NCBI RefSeq assembly: GCF_900604485.1
Contig: NZ_UWOP01000001.1
Coordinates: 1,816,369 to 1,880,368 of the forward strand
Source: Enterococcus mediterraneensis
GTDB taxonomy: Bacteria > Bacillota > Bacilli > Lactobacillales > Enterococcaceae
DNA: 64,000 nucleotides
Direction: 5' to 3'
In this document: in pieces, positions 53,537 to 64,000 of the stretch
Layout of the letters: each line of letters begins with the position of its first letter
How positions within the stretch are numbered: the first letter of the stretch is position 1
The notes under the pieces: model-generated
Database searches by the model: none
What the model was told of the DNA's origin: nothing
Seen by the model: the letters and a program-made list of their open reading frames with translations, nothing else
Position numbers and translations under genes: made by a program

Positions 53537-54341
53537 CAATAAGCTCCTTTATTACTTGATTTCTTTGGATCATGCGGTTCAGTTTTTCTATATAGATGGC
53601 AGATAGATCTTCGTTTTTGATCCATTTTTGTGAATCAAGAGGGGCGTCTGTGATCTCCAAGGCATCTAAAAAACGCTGTTTCATTTCCTCAACAGTGATA
53701 TTCTGATCCAAACATGCGGCGACAGTGGTCATACTTTCGGGACGGACAGGGGGATAGCCGTTTGTGCCGAATGTCGTTGGCAGGCTCTGCCGGTAAAATT
53801 CCCGTACGACTTTTCCGCGTTGAATCTGATCACCGTTGACACTTAGATACATCATTACAGCCACACCATCTTTGATCCGACGCTGGGCAGTTCCCGCGAT
53901 TTTTTGTCCATTCACACTGAAATCATATTTTCCGGGACAATAGGAATCTGAAACCTCATAGGCTTCGATCGAAAGTTCAGGTAAAGCTTTTTTCGTAAAA
54001 GCAAGCATTTGTTCGTAAGCCTGGTCTGTGGTCCATTTTTTATCAGGATTTGGCAGAACAAGCGAGATATTCAAAATGCCGCTGTCGGCAATCACACCCA
54101 GACCGCCGGAATTACGAACAACTGGCGGGTAGTCAGCTTGCACCAGATGCGCTACACCTGCTGGAAGATCTTCGACTCGTGTATCCTTCATCCCTAAAAT
54201 CATTGTGTGTTCCAATTGCCAAAAATGGAGGAAGGACTGCTGCTTGCGATCCGCGTTGTCGATCAACAGATCAGTCAAAGCAAATGGACTATAAGCCTGC
54301 TTATATGTATAAGGTGCTTGATCAATCAAAATTGGCTGCAT
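53520..54341 (-). CDS. lipoate/octanoate transferase family protein (LipL/LplA-like)
   Basis: 273-aa BPL/LplA/LipB-fold protein for protein lipoylation. Conserved pieces are VRNSGGLGVIADSGILNISL and the cysteine-containing CPGKYDFSVNGQKIAG with AQRR. A Cys in this place fits LipL-type amidotransferases, which move octanoyl or lipoyl from GcvH to E2 proteins, rather than LplA. As in Bacillus, it neighbours a YwfO-type HD gene. ATG 54341 follows AAAGGAG. Confidence 0.82.
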   Translation of the reverse strand: MQPILIDQAPYTYKQAYSPFALTDLLIDNADRKQQSFLHFWQLEHTMILGMKDTRVEDLPAGVAHLVQADYPPVVRNSGGLGVIADSGILNISLVLPNPDKKWTTDQAYEQMLAFTKKALPELSIEAYEVSDSYCPGKYDFSVNGQKIAGTAQRRIKDGVAVMMYLSVNGDQIQRGKVVREFYRQSLPTTFGTNGYPPVRPESMTTVAACLDQNITVEEMKQRFLDALEITDAPLDSQKWIKNEDLSAIYIEKLNRMIQRNQVIKELIDDDTL

Positions 54342-54487
54342 AAAAAAACTCCTTTTCTTTATCCTCTTCATTATATACGAAAACAGTCAAAAAGCAGTAC
54401 TCACTAAGCTTTTTGACCGCAACGTTTGACAAATGATCGAAAACTGTGAACAATAAGCATAAACAGATGATAAAGGAGCAAAAAAAA

Positions 54488-54919
54488 ATGGATATAACAA
54501 ACGGATTGCCGATTTCTATAAAATTAGCTACAAAAGTTCGGCAACACGGGGAAACGCAAGATTTTATTTTTGATCTGCAAGGACAAATCGTCAAAATGGG
54601 GGACACACTATATATCCGTTATAAAGAGGTCCAAGAAGATGGCGAAGTGCCGGTAACGATCAAATTGCTGCCTGATGGGACAGTTCATCTGACGCGTGCA
54701 GGAGATATGCGGATGCGTTTGAAGTTTGTTTATCAAGAAAAAATGGAAACTTCCTATAAAACGCCTTATGGCATGATGTTTTTCAGTACGTTTACTAAAA
54801 ATCTCCACGTGAGTTTGAAAGAACGACCAACCGCAGGCAGCCTTTATATTGACTATGATCTTTATATGATGGATGAACGAATTGGCGAGTATCAAATTTC
54901 TTTGGATTTTACGGCATGA
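54488..54919 (+). CDS. DUF1934 domain protein (YwiB-like)
   Basis: 143-aa beta-barrel-like protein of the DUF1934/calycin-like family, with the conserved DTLYIRYKE near residues 37-45 and FFSTFTKNLHV. Function unknown. ATG 54488 follows AAAGGAG; an in-frame ATG 42 bases upstream is poorly placed. It precedes rpoE, as in related genomes. Confidence 0.83.
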   Translation: MDITNGLPISIKLATKVRQHGETQDFIFDLQGQIVKMGDTLYIRYKEVQEDGEVPVTIKLLPDGTVHLTRAGDMRMRLKFVYQEKMETSYKTPYGMMFFSTFTKNLHVSLKERPTAGSLYIDYDLYMMDERIGEYQISLDFTA

Positions 54920-54994
54920 TTTTTAAAGAAAAAATTGCATTTTAAACGACATTTTTGTATGATAAGGGGTAGACTGTGAAAGGACGTGTCCTAA

Positions 54995-55600
54995 TTGGAA
55001 ATTAATGTTTTTGAAGGTGTCAATAGAAGCGAATTATCCATGATCGAAGTAGCTCATGCGATTTTAGAACAACGCAGCGATGTGATGGAATTTTCAGATT
55101 TGGTCAATCAGATCCAAACCTACTTAGGAAAATCAGATAGCGAAATCCGCGATTCTTTGGCACAATTTTATACTGACTTGAATATTGACGGCAGTTTTAT
55201 TTCTCTAGGTGATAATCGTTGGGGCTTACGTTCGTGGTACGCGATCGACTCGATCGATGAGGAAGTCAATCATGGCATCGACGAAGAAGACGAAGATACA
55301 CCACGCAAACGCAAACGTAAAAAAGTCAATGCCTTCATCAGTGACGACGAAGATGCGATCGACTATAACGATGATGATCCGGAAGATACCGATTTAGTAG
55401 ATGACGATGATGATAAAGAATTGTATGATGACGATGATGACGAAGACGAAGAAATCGCGGCATACAACTCAGACTTGCAAGAAATCGGCGCTGACGATGA
55501 TACCGATGATGAGGAAGTAGTTCCTGGAAACATCGAAGAAGATTTGACGATCATCGACGACGAAGATGATGATTTTGATGATGATGAAGAGGAAGAATAG
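54995..55600 (+). CDS. rpoE: RNA polymerase delta subunit
   Basis: 201-aa accessory subunit that speeds RNA polymerase recycling and lowers non-specific transcription. The folded N-terminal domain (about 1-90) has [21 protein letters not shown]-like helices, and the C-terminal half is an extremely acidic, disordered Asp/Glu tail with a short basic patch (RKRKRKK). The start is TTG 54995 after AAAGGACG. The stop lies inside its terminator. pyrG, its common neighbour, is absent. Confidence 0.94.
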   Translation: MEINVFEGVNRSELSMIEVAHAILEQRSDVMEFSDLVNQIQTYLGKSDSEIRDSLAQFYTDLNIDGSFISLGDNRWGLRSWYAIDSIDEEVNHGIDEEDEDTPRKRKRKKVNAFISDDEDAIDYNDDDPEDTDLVDDDDDKELYDDDDDEDEEIAAYNSDLQEIGADDDTDDEEVVPGNIEEDLTIIDDEDDDFDDDEEEE

Positions 55601-55620
55601 CGCAAGCTATTCTTTTTTTT
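55593..55620 (+). terminator. terminator of rpoE, overlapping its stop codon
   Basis: AAGAATAGC (55593-55601) pairs with GCTATTCTT (55606-55614), four-base loop, then a T-run. The left arm contains the TAG stop. Confidence 0.9.
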
Positions 55621-55655
55621 GGAGAAATGTTGGTTTGTAAACATAGTATTTCATG

Positions 55656-55686
55656 ACAAAAAAAGAGAAGCGCGAACGCTTCTCTT
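55656..55686 (-). terminator. terminator of the tRNA-Arg transcript
   Basis: AAGAGAAGCG (55663-55672) pairs with CGCTTCTCTT (55677-55686). On the minus strand a run of T follows. Nothing else is supported between 55621 and 55795. Confidence 0.8.
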
Positions 55687-55795
55687 AACTATCAGTCCTA
55701 TTTGAGTTGTTTAGCGGCAAGATGATGTAAACCGCTTTAAAACAAGACTTTGCAACGCTTTGAAATTTAAAGTATAATCAGAACAGTTGCTAGAA

Positions 55796-55867
55796 CGCGT
55801 CCTGAGGGAATCGAACCCCCGTCTCAAGAACCGGAATCTTACGTGATATCCACTACACTAAGGACGC
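55796..55867 (-). tRNA. tRNA-Arg (anticodon CCG)
   Basis: On the minus strand the acceptor GCGTCCT pairs with AGGACGC. The D-loop holds AGTGG, the anticodon arm is TAAGA/TCTTG around TTCCGGT (anticodon CCG), and the T-loop is TTCGATT. The discriminator is G, and CCA is not encoded. It reads the rare codon CGG. Confidence 0.92.
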
Positions 55868-55920
55868 ATCAACGAATACTAGTTTAGCGAATTTTAAGAT
55901 AAATTACAAGGGGAAAAACG

Positions 55921-57240
55921 ATGAAATTTGAACAAAGTTTTTCACAAAAGCAAAAACAGACACAAAAATTGGCTATGACGCAGAAATTGCAGCAGTCGAT
56001 CCAAGTGTTGCAATTCTCGATGGATGAATTAGTTGAATTTGTAGAAACAGAAGCACTAGCCAATCCATTGATTGAAATCTCGGAGCCTAATTACACATTG
56101 AATTATTCCAAGCCGCGCTCCTCTTCTGGAAAAGAGATGGAATATTTAAGTCAAATCCCTGATAACACCGTGTCGCTGTTTGAATATCTGATCGACCAGA
56201 TCCATCTTAATTATCGAGATACATATTTGAGAACATTGGTATTGTTTTTGGTGGAATACATTGATTTAAACGGTTATTTGAAGATCTCGTTAGAAGAGGC
56301 TAGCGAAACGACCGGAGCTACGATGGTCCAAATGCTAGATGCATTGACATTGATCCAACAGTTAGATCCAGCAGGTGTGGGCGCCCGTGATCTGAGAGAA
56401 AGTTTGATGCTGCAAACGGAAAGAGATGATTTTGCTCCGGTGCTGACCTATATCATCTTGGAAGAAACTTTTGAAGAGCTGGTCCAGCGAAAATGGGATC
56501 TGATCGCTAAAAGATTCAACATCACGTTGCACGAGATCCAGCAAGTATTCGACTATATCCAAACATTGACACCAACTCCTGGAGCAGTATTCGGTTCTAC
56601 GGAAGGACTGTATATCATTCCTGATTTGACGGTAAGGATCAGTGAGGGACAGATCCATTTGACCTCCAATCGCCAAGGTGTGCCGGAAATAAAATTTCAG
56701 CATCATTACTTCGAACAGATGGCACAAGCCAAAGATCCTGAAGTACTGAAATATTTAAAAGAGAAGCAGCAAGATTTTGAATGGCTTGAAAAAACGATCC
56801 AGCAACGCGGCGACACGATCTTGCGAGTGGGTGAAGCGATCATCCGCCACCAGCAAGACTTTTTCTTTGATAAAGCACGGCCTATAAAGCCTCTCATTTT
56901 AAAAGAAGTGGCAGAAGAGTTAGGAATCCATGAATCTACTGTCAGCCGGGCCGTCAATGGAAAATATCTGGAGACCGACTTTGGCGTGTTTGAATTAAAG
57001 ACATTCTTTAGTCAGAAAATAGCCAGTCGTACAGAAGACGGCGAAGATCTATCGACTGATTCTGTAAAAAAACGATTGAAGGAATTGGTGGATCAAGAAG
57101 ACAAACGCAAGCCGTTGTCAGATCAAAAGCTGGTAGAACTGCTGAAAAAAGAAGCAATCGACATTTCTCGACGGACCGTCGCCAAGTATCGTGATGCTTT
57201 GAAAATACCAAGTTCATCCAAACGGAAAAGATTTGATTGA
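55921..57240 (+). CDS. rpoN: RNA polymerase sigma-54 factor
   Basis: 439-aa alternative sigma factor. The Gln-rich activator-interacting region I is at the N-terminus (KLAMTQKLQQSIQVLQFSMD), a core-binding region follows, a helix-turn-helix is near IHESTVSRAVNGKYLE, and the RpoN box is near the end as ISRRTVAKYR. In enterococci sigma-54 drives mannose-type PTS operons with LevR-like activators, none of which is in this window. It lies before cggR, as in Listeria and Enterococcus. Confidence 0.95.
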   Translation: MKFEQSFSQKQKQTQKLAMTQKLQQSIQVLQFSMDELVEFVETEALANPLIEISEPNYTLNYSKPRSSSGKEMEYLSQIPDNTVSLFEYLIDQIHLNYRDTYLRTLVLFLVEYIDLNGYLKISLEEASETTGATMVQMLDALTLIQQLDPAGVGARDLRESLMLQTERDDFAPVLTYIILEETFEELVQRKWDLIAKRFNITLHEIQQVFDYIQTLTPTPGAVFGSTEGLYIIPDLTVRISEGQIHLTSNRQGVPEIKFQHHYFEQMAQAKDPEVLKYLKEKQQDFEWLEKTIQQRGDTILRVGEAIIRHQQDFFFDKARPIKPLILKEVAEELGIHESTVSRAVNGKYLETDFGVFELKTFFSQKIASRTEDGEDLSTDSVKKRLKELVDQEDKRKPLSDQKLVELLKKEAIDISRRTVAKYRDALKIPSSSKRKRFD

Positions 57241-57265
57241 TTTTTTTCAGAAAATGATTTACTAT

Positions 57266-57309
57266 ACACCACGGAGCTGAAAAAATAGTTTTCGTGGTGT
57301 TTCTTTTTT
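57266..57309 (+). terminator. terminator of rpoN
   Basis: ACACCACG (57266-57273) pairs with CGTGGTGT (57293-57300), then TTCTTTTTT. Confidence 0.8.
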
Positions 57310-57334
57310 GAAACAAATTGCGTAAGTTTATCAG

Positions 57335-57363
57335 TTGCATAAAACGTTCCAAAGTGATACTAT
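57335..57363 (+). promoter_or_regulatory. promoter of cggR-gap
   Basis: TTGCAT (57335-57340), a 17-base spacer and TACTAT (57358-57363). Confidence 0.65.
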
Positions 57364-57407
57364 ACCACTGTGAGGCTAAGTCAAAGATCCAATTTTTTTT
57401 ATAGTAG

Positions 57408-57446
57408 ATGGGTCGGTTTAAGTCTATGACGGACAAAAAAAGTCCC
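57408..57446 (-). promoter_or_regulatory. probable CggR operator
   Basis: On the minus strand GGGACTTTTTTTGTC (57446-57432) matches the GGGACN6TGTC unit of the Bacillus CggR operator. A weaker copy (ATAGAC then CGAC) follows four bases on. It lies between the cggR promoter and its start codon, as in Bacillus. Confidence 0.55.
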
Positions 57447-57461
57447 ACGGAGGAGTTTACC

Positions 57462-58499
57462 ATGCTTGATGAATTGAAATTGATTGAAGCAGTTGCTCCA
57501 GATATCCTTTCAGTATTACAAGAGCGCTTCAAGATCTTGCGTAATATTTACTGGATGCAGCCGATCGGACGGCGTAATTTAGCCGAAAGTCTAGGCATGA
57601 CGGAACGCGTTTTGCGTACCGAAACTGATTTACTGAAAAGACTCCAATTGATCGATTCGTCAAAAAGCGGAATGGCATTGACAAAAAAAGGCCAGGAAGT
57701 TTATGACGCGTTGAATAAAGTAATGGATCAGCTTTTCGGCATGCATCAAATCGAAAAAAAATTGACGGATTACTTTGGCAACGAACGCTGTTTAGTCGCT
57801 GCCGGCGATAGCGATCAGCAAAGCAAAGTCGTTGATAAATTTGGCGCTATTCTTAATGAATCGCTGGATCTGCTGCTTCCTGAAGGTGAAAATATCATCG
57901 CTGTGATGGGCGGCACAACAATGGCGACAGTAGCTGAGAACTTGACTAATCTGGAAAGCAAGCGACGTCACAACTTATTCGTTCCTGCGCGAGGCGGGAT
58001 CGGCGAGGCAGTGACCGTGCAAGCAAATTCAGTCAGTGCAGTTATGGCGATGCGGACAAACGGCGATCATCGGGCACTTTATGTTCCCGAACAATTAAGC
58101 TCTGCAACCTATGATTCACTTCTTCGAGAACCCTTGATCATTGAGGTGTTAAACTTGATAAGTGAAGCTAATTGTGTTATTCATAGTATTGGACGTGCTT
58201 TACACATGGCGGCTCGAAGAAAGATGTCTGAGAGCGAGATTTTGATGTTAAAGCAGAACAATGCGGTAGGGGAATCATTCGGCTACTTTTTCGATGAAAC
58301 TGGAAAAGTTGTCTACAAAGTTCCGCGGATCGGTTTGCAGTTGAAAGATCTGCAACACATCCCTATAATTCTGGCAGTCGCTGGCGGGAAATCTAAAGCC
58401 AAAGCGATTCACGCCTATATGAAAAATGCTCCAAAACAAACGTGGCTCATCACTGATGAAGCTGCTGCTAATGAGATTTTAAAAGGGGCAACCCTTTAA
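57462..58499 (+). CDS. cggR: central glycolytic genes regulator CggR
   Basis: 345-aa SorC/DeoR-type repressor of the lower glycolytic operon, relieved by fructose-1,6-bisphosphate in Bacillus. The N-terminal winged helix (about 1-80) contains IGRRNLAESLGMTERVLRTE, and the C-terminal phosphosugar-binding domain includes IAVMGGTTMATVAENL near residues 147-162. ATG 57462 follows GGAGGAG; an in-frame ATG upstream at 57408 overlaps the operator. gap starts 40 bases downstream, so it is probably co-transcribed and autoregulated. Confidence 0.94.
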   Translation: MLDELKLIEAVAPDILSVLQERFKILRNIYWMQPIGRRNLAESLGMTERVLRTETDLLKRLQLIDSSKSGMALTKKGQEVYDALNKVMDQLFGMHQIEKKLTDYFGNERCLVAAGDSDQQSKVVDKFGAILNESLDLLLPEGENIIAVMGGTTMATVAENLTNLESKRRHNLFVPARGGIGEAVTVQANSVSAVMAMRTNGDHRALYVPEQLSSATYDSLLREPLIIEVLNLISEANCVIHSIGRALHMAARRKMSESEILMLKQNNAVGESFGYFFDETGKVVYKVPRIGLQLKDLQHIPIILAVAGGKSKAKAIHAYMKNAPKQTWLITDEAAANEILKGATL

Positions 58500-58539
58500 A
58501 ATAAAAATTTTTTTGATTTTCATAAGGAGGAAATCTTAA

Positions 58540-59541
58540 ATGACAGTTAAAGTAGGTATTAATGGATTCGGACGTATCGGACGCTTAGCATTCCGTCGTA
58601 TCCAAGATGTAGAAGGAATCGAAGTAGTAGCGATCAACGACTTAACAGACGCTAACATGTTAGCTCACTTGTTAAAATATGATACAACTCAAGGTCGTTT
58701 CAACGGTACTGTAGAAGTTCACGAAGGTTCATTCAACGTTAACGGAAAAGAAGTTAAAGTTTTAGCTAACCGTAACCCTGAAGAATTACCTTGGGGCGAA
58801 CTAGGTGTTGAAATCGTTCTTGAATGTACAGGTTTCTTCACATCTAAAGAAAAAGCTGAATTACACTTAAAAGCTGGTGCTAAACGTGTAGTTATCTCAG
58901 CTCCTGGTGGTAACGATGTACCAACAATCGTTTACAACACAAACCATGAAACTCTAACTGGTGAAGAAACAGTTATTTCTGGTGCTTCATGTACTACAAA
59001 CTGTTTAGCTCCTATGGCAAAAACATTGAACGACAAATTCGGTATCGTTGAAGGGTTAATGACAACAATCCACGCTTACACAGGTGACCAAATGACTCTT
59101 GACGGACCTCATCCTAAAGGCGACTTCCGTCGTGCACGCGCTGCAGCAGCAAACATCGTGCCTAACACAACTGGTGCTGCTAAAGCTATCGGCTTAGTTA
59201 TCCCAGAATTGAACGGTAAATTAGACGGAGCTGCTCAACGTGTTCCTGTTGCAACTGGTTCATTAACTGAATTAGTTACTGTTCTTGACAAAGAAGTAAC
59301 AGCTGACGAAGTAAATGCAGCAATGAAAGAAGCTTCAAACGAATCATTCGGTTACAATACAGACGCTATCGTTTCTTCTGATATCGTAGGTATGACATAT
59401 GGTTCATTGTTTGACGAAACTCAAACAAAAGTTCTTACAGTTGGCGGCAAACAACTTGTTAAAACAGTTGCTTGGTATGACAACGAAATGTCTTACACTG
59501 CTCAATTAGTACGTACCTTAGAATACTTCGCAAAATTATAA
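58540..59541 (+). CDS. gap: glyceraldehyde-3-phosphate dehydrogenase
   Basis: 333-aa glycolytic enzyme. NAD-binding [17 protein letters not shown] opens the protein, and the catalytic Cys lies in [17 protein letters not shown] near residues 148-164. AAGGAGG precedes the start. Its codons are strongly biased to the preferred set, unlike neighbouring his and arg genes, as expected of a very highly expressed protein. A terminator-like hairpin before pgk would give gap extra transcripts. Confidence 0.97.
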   Translation: MTVKVGINGFGRIGRLAFRRIQDVEGIEVVAINDLTDANMLAHLLKYDTTQGRFNGTVEVHEGSFNVNGKEVKVLANRNPEELPWGELGVEIVLECTGFFTSKEKAELHLKAGAKRVVISAPGGNDVPTIVYNTNHETLTGEETVISGASCTTNCLAPMAKTLNDKFGIVEGLMTTIHAYTGDQMTLDGPHPKGDFRRARAAAANIVPNTTGAAKAIGLVIPELNGKLDGAAQRVPVATGSLTELVTVLDKEVTADEVNAAMKEASNESFGYNTDAIVSSDIVGMTYGSLFDETQTKVLTVGGKQLVKTVAWYDNEMSYTAQLVRTLEYFAKL

Positions 59542-59580
59542 GATTCACGTACAACTGTAGAACAAAACATTGCACGATGA

Positions 59581-59616
59581 AAGCGGGGAAGCGACGCGCT
59601 TCTCCGCTTTTTTTTC
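59581..59616 (+). terminator. intra-operon terminator between gap and pgk
   Basis: AAGCGGGGAAGCG (59581-59593) pairs with CGCTTCTCCGCTT (59597-59609) with one mismatch, then an eight-base T-run. It probably causes partial termination so that gap exceeds pgk. Confidence 0.85.
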
Positions 59617-59654
59617 AAGAATGATGTATTTTTACTATTAGGAGGAAATCTGTC

Positions 59655-60845
59655 ATGGCAAAAAAAACCGTTCAAGATATCGATTTAAAAGATAAAAAAG
59701 TCCTTGTCCGTGTTGACTTCAATGTTCCTTTGAAAGACGGCGTGATCGGTGACGATACACGTATCAAAGCTGCATTGCCAACAATCAACTACGTTTTAGA
59801 ACAAGGCGGCAAAGCGATTTTGTTTTCACACTTAGGTCGTGTAAAAACAGAAGAAGATAAAGCCGGCAAATCATTAGCACCTGTTGCAAAATGCTTAGGC
59901 GAATTATTAGGAAAAGAAGTAACCTTCGTTCCTGAAACTCGCGGCGCAGAATTAGAAAAAGCAGTTGCTGACATGAAAGCAGGCGACGTTGTTGTCTTCG
60001 AAAATACTCGTTTTGAAGATGTAGACGGTAAAAAAGAAAGCAAAAATGATCCTGAGCTAGGCAAATACTGGGCTTCATTAGGCGATGTGTTCGTTAACGA
60101 CGCATTCGGTACAGCTCACCGCGCCCATGCTTCAAACGTAGGAATCGCTTCAACTGGTATCCCAACAGTTGCTGGATTCTTGATGGAAAAAGAAATCAAA
60201 TTCATCGGCGAAGCCGTTGAAAATCCTAAACGTCCAATGATCGCGATCCTTGGTGGCGCGAAAGTTTCTGACAAAATCGGCGTAATCGAAAACTTGATCC
60301 CTAAAGCAGACAAGATTTTGATCGGCGGCGGTATGACATATACTTTCTACGCAGCAAAAGGAATCAGCATCGGTAAATCATTAGTTGAATCAGACAAAAT
60401 CGAATTAGCGAAAAGCTTGATTGAAAAAGCTGGCGACAAATTGGTATTACCAATCGACAACGTATGTGCACCAGAATTTTCAAACGATGCAGAAACAAAA
60501 GTCATCGAAGGCGATATTCCAGAAGACTTGATGGCATTAGATATCGGACCTGCTTCTGTTAAATTGTTTGCTGATACATTGGCAGGCGCTAAAACAGTTG
60601 TTTGGAACGGACCAATGGGCGTATTTGAAATGTCCAACTTTGCAAAAGGTACGATCGGCGTTTGTGAAGCAATCGCTAACCTTGAAGGCGCAACAACAAT
60701 CATCGGCGGTGGCGATTCAGCTGCAGCTGCTGAACAATTAGGCTTTGCTGATAAATTCACGCATATCTCTACAGGTGGCGGTGCCAGCTTAGAATTGCTT
60801 GAAGGTAAAGAATTGCCTGGACTTGCAGCTATCAACGATAAATAA
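59655..60845 (+). CDS. pgk: phosphoglycerate kinase
   Basis: 396-aa enzyme. The N-terminal signature [15 protein letters not shown] lies near residues 15-29, substrate Arg/His residues in FSHLGR, and the C-terminal nucleotide loop in [18 protein letters not shown] with [23 protein letters not shown] precedes the start. It is in the glycolytic operon and has the same high-expression codon pattern as gap. Confidence 0.97.
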   Translation: MAKKTVQDIDLKDKKVLVRVDFNVPLKDGVIGDDTRIKAALPTINYVLEQGGKAILFSHLGRVKTEEDKAGKSLAPVAKCLGELLGKEVTFVPETRGAELEKAVADMKAGDVVVFENTRFEDVDGKKESKNDPELGKYWASLGDVFVNDAFGTAHRAHASNVGIASTGIPTVAGFLMEKEIKFIGEAVENPKRPMIAILGGAKVSDKIGVIENLIPKADKILIGGGMTYTFYAAKGISIGKSLVESDKIELAKSLIEKAGDKLVLPIDNVCAPEFSNDAETKVIEGDIPEDLMALDIGPASVKLFADTLAGAKTVVWNGPMGVFEMSNFAKGTIGVCEAIANLEGATTIIGGGDSAAAAEQLGFADKFTHISTGGGASLELLEGKELPGLAAINDK

Positions 60846-60854
60846 AAAAATTTT

Positions 60855-61797
<943 letters not shown>

Positions 61798-61862
61798 TTT
61801 GAATTCTTTCATGTAAAGAAATTTCTATTTGCAGAAACAAGAAAAGTCAACTAAAATTGTTC

Positions 61863-61882
61863 CTAAGGGAGATTCCCTTTAG
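61863..61882 (+). other. small hairpin between tpiA and eno
   Basis: CTAAGGGA (61863-61870) pairs with TCCCTTTAG (61874-61882) around a three-base loop; no T-run follows. It could be a processing site. Confidence 0.4.
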
Positions 61883-63226
<1,344 letters not shown>

Positions 63227-63241
63227 TCCATCGATGACTAA

Positions 63242-63275
63242 GCACTTTCTGTGAAAACAGGAAGTGCTTTTTTTG
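63242..63275 (+). terminator. terminator of the glycolytic operon
   Basis: AGCACTTTCTGT pairs with ACAGGAAGTGCT with one mismatch across GAAA, then seven T. Confidence 0.9.
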
Positions 63276-63291
63276 TGGAATACCTGCAAAA

Positions 63292-63333
63292 AAACTCTTT
63301 TGACTGATCACTGGGATCGTGTCAAAAGAGTTT
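63292..63333 (-). terminator. terminator of the right-edge gene
   Basis: AAACTCTTTTGAC (63292-63304) pairs with GTCAAAAGAGTTT (63321-63333). A T-rich run follows on the minus strand. Confidence 0.85.
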
Positions 63334-63339
63334 TTGTTA

Positions 63340-64000
63340 TTACAGATCAGAGACATTTTTAAGAAAAAGTGTAGGGTGGTATTCAAGCTCGCCATAATCC
63401 ACATCTTCTTTTAAAAAGCGTTGCGCCCAATTTATCGGCTGGTAGAATTCTTTGATTTCAGATGGAATCGGAACGCTAGGTTTTTTCAAAAAGTTTGGCA
63501 GCTGATCTAAAGGATCTTTTCCTACAACAAAGATGTTATCTGGATGATAAAAACGATAGTGCTCGATGACAGGGTTATTTGTTACTAGTTTGATAGGCCA
63601 ATAGATAGTTTCTAAACTGCGCAATGTCAATCCTGTTTGACCAGGGCGCATCAGTTCGACAGTCGCCTGTGCTTCCAGTGTCTTTTCCAAATATTCATGA
63701 TAAGGCATGAAACCTGCCTGACGGTGGCCGCCGATTCCAGATAAAAAGTGGAAATAGTAGCTAAGCTGCATATCATCAAAAGCCTGCTGTAGAAAGTCAG
63801 CTTCTTTTTTGCGACCGCTGTTGGTAGCGCCTAAAAACAGATCGTATTTTTTTTCGATAGTATCAGGATCAAGATCTGGTTTACGATAAAAGGAAGAGTT
63901 ATGTTTCAGATTGTATTGTTGTGCTTCTAACGCATCAAAATGGTAGATATCGTCGATTGCGGCGCTTTTTTGGGCTTCTCGGAGTAACTCTAGGTGAGTT
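63340..64000 (-). CDS. glycan (capsule/LPS-type) biosynthesis protein, 5' end cut by the window
   Basis: The reading frame stays open to the window edge, so the start lies beyond 64000; 219 codons are visible. The sequence resembles a family of polysaccharide biosynthesis proteins that share DLFLGATNSGRKKEADFL, RPGQTGLTLRSLETIYW and ITNNPVI-EHYRFYHPDNIFVVG. This suggests a GT-B-like glycosyltransferase fold, with the GLTLRSLE glutamate in the nucleotide-sugar site. The product and linkage are unknown. It has its own terminator and converges on eno. Confidence 0.6.
   Translation of the reverse strand, partial: THLELLREAQKSAAIDDIYHFDALEAQQYNLKHNSSFYRKPDLDPDTIEKKYDLFLGATNSGRKKEADFLQQAFDDMQLSYYFHFLSGIGGHRQAGFMPYHEYLEKTLEAQATVELMRPGQTGLTLRSLETIYWPIKLVTNNPVIEHYRFYHPDNIFVVGKDPLDQLPNFLKKPSVPIPSEIKEFYQPINWAQRFLKEDVDYGELEYHPTLFLKNVSDL

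Noticed and set aside
55250-55600. possible simple-sequence repeat or CRISPR-like array in rpoE
   Set aside because: The GATGAT/GACGAA pattern encodes the acidic tail of the delta subunit; there are no regular spacers.
55363-55644. Ser-rich minus-strand frame opposite the rpoE tail
   Set aside because: It is the complement of the GAT/GAA repeats that encode the acidic tail, not a gene.
57008-57532. 174-codon minus-strand frame spanning the end of rpoN and start of cggR
   Set aside because: It crosses the rpoN terminator, the cggR promoter and the operator, and has no ribosome binding site.
60347-60835. 162-codon minus-strand frame opposite pgk
   Set aside because: Composition is typical of antisense of biased codons, and it has no start signal.

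Overview
The window looks like a chromosomal segment of an Enterococcus or a very close relative (low-to-moderate G+C Firmicute). The pointers are an IreB-type protein with the two N-terminal threonines, strong AGGAGG-type ribosome binding sites with occasional GTG/TTG starts, a T-box leader, the rpoN-cggR-gap-pgk-tpiA-eno order, and Bacillus/Enterococcus-style pairings such as ydiF next to rex and ireB-ruvX-yrzB. A complete histidine operon and a His-rich permease pair are accessory for the genus, so I do not name a species. No prophage, CRISPR array or plasmid functions are seen. One insertion sequence is present.

Layout. 0-4.4 kb: a cupin-type regulator and the spermidine/putrescine importer potABCD. 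4.4-6.4 kb: an IS3-family element sitting inside the loop of what looks like the shared potD/ald terminator. 6.4-12 kb: alanine dehydrogenase, a C39-like exported protein, an ABC-F ATPase, the redox repressor Rex and a thioredoxin-like protein. 12-19.6 kb: a permease/TIGR03943 pair with His-rich loops, asnB, a structured intergenic RNA-like element, argJ-argD, and ireB-ruvX-DUF1292. 19.8-24.6 kb: an AraC-type regulator divergent from a GPH sugar transporter, galM and galK. 24.7-33.2 kb: a His-specifier T-box leader with two antiterminator/terminator modules, then hisZG(fused)-D-C-B-H-A-F-IE-J. 33.4-37.8 kb: an FAD oxidoreductase divergent from an amidase-substrate-binding protein-permease operon that lacks an ATPase. 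37.9-42.8 kb: rnhC, zapA, cvpA, mutS2, trxA. 42.9-51.2 kb: a GNAT-methyltransferase fusion, an L,D-transpeptidase with repeated wall-binding-like modules, a PadR-controlled ABC exporter, a class I amidotransferase hydrolase, glyoxalase and a Nudix protein. 51.3-55.9 kb: HAD and HD hydrolases, a lipoate/octanoate transferase, DUF1934, rpoE and tRNA-Arg(CCG). 55.9-63.2 kb: rpoN, then cggR-gap-pgk-tpiA-eno. The right edge cuts a glycan-biosynthesis-like gene.

How it works together. Several transcription units carry readable control signals: a Rex-type operator before rex, a T-box that should sense uncharged tRNA-His before the his operon, a CggR-like operator between the cggR promoter and its start, and a probable PadR autoregulatory site. 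The most unusual items are the HisZ-HisG single polypeptide, the duplicated T-box decision module, two intergenic RNA-like structures (asnB-argJ and pgk-tpiA) that share layout and short sequence blocks, the in-frame GNAT-methyltransferase fusion that keeps an internal ribosome binding site, and the IS that splits a bidirectional terminator.
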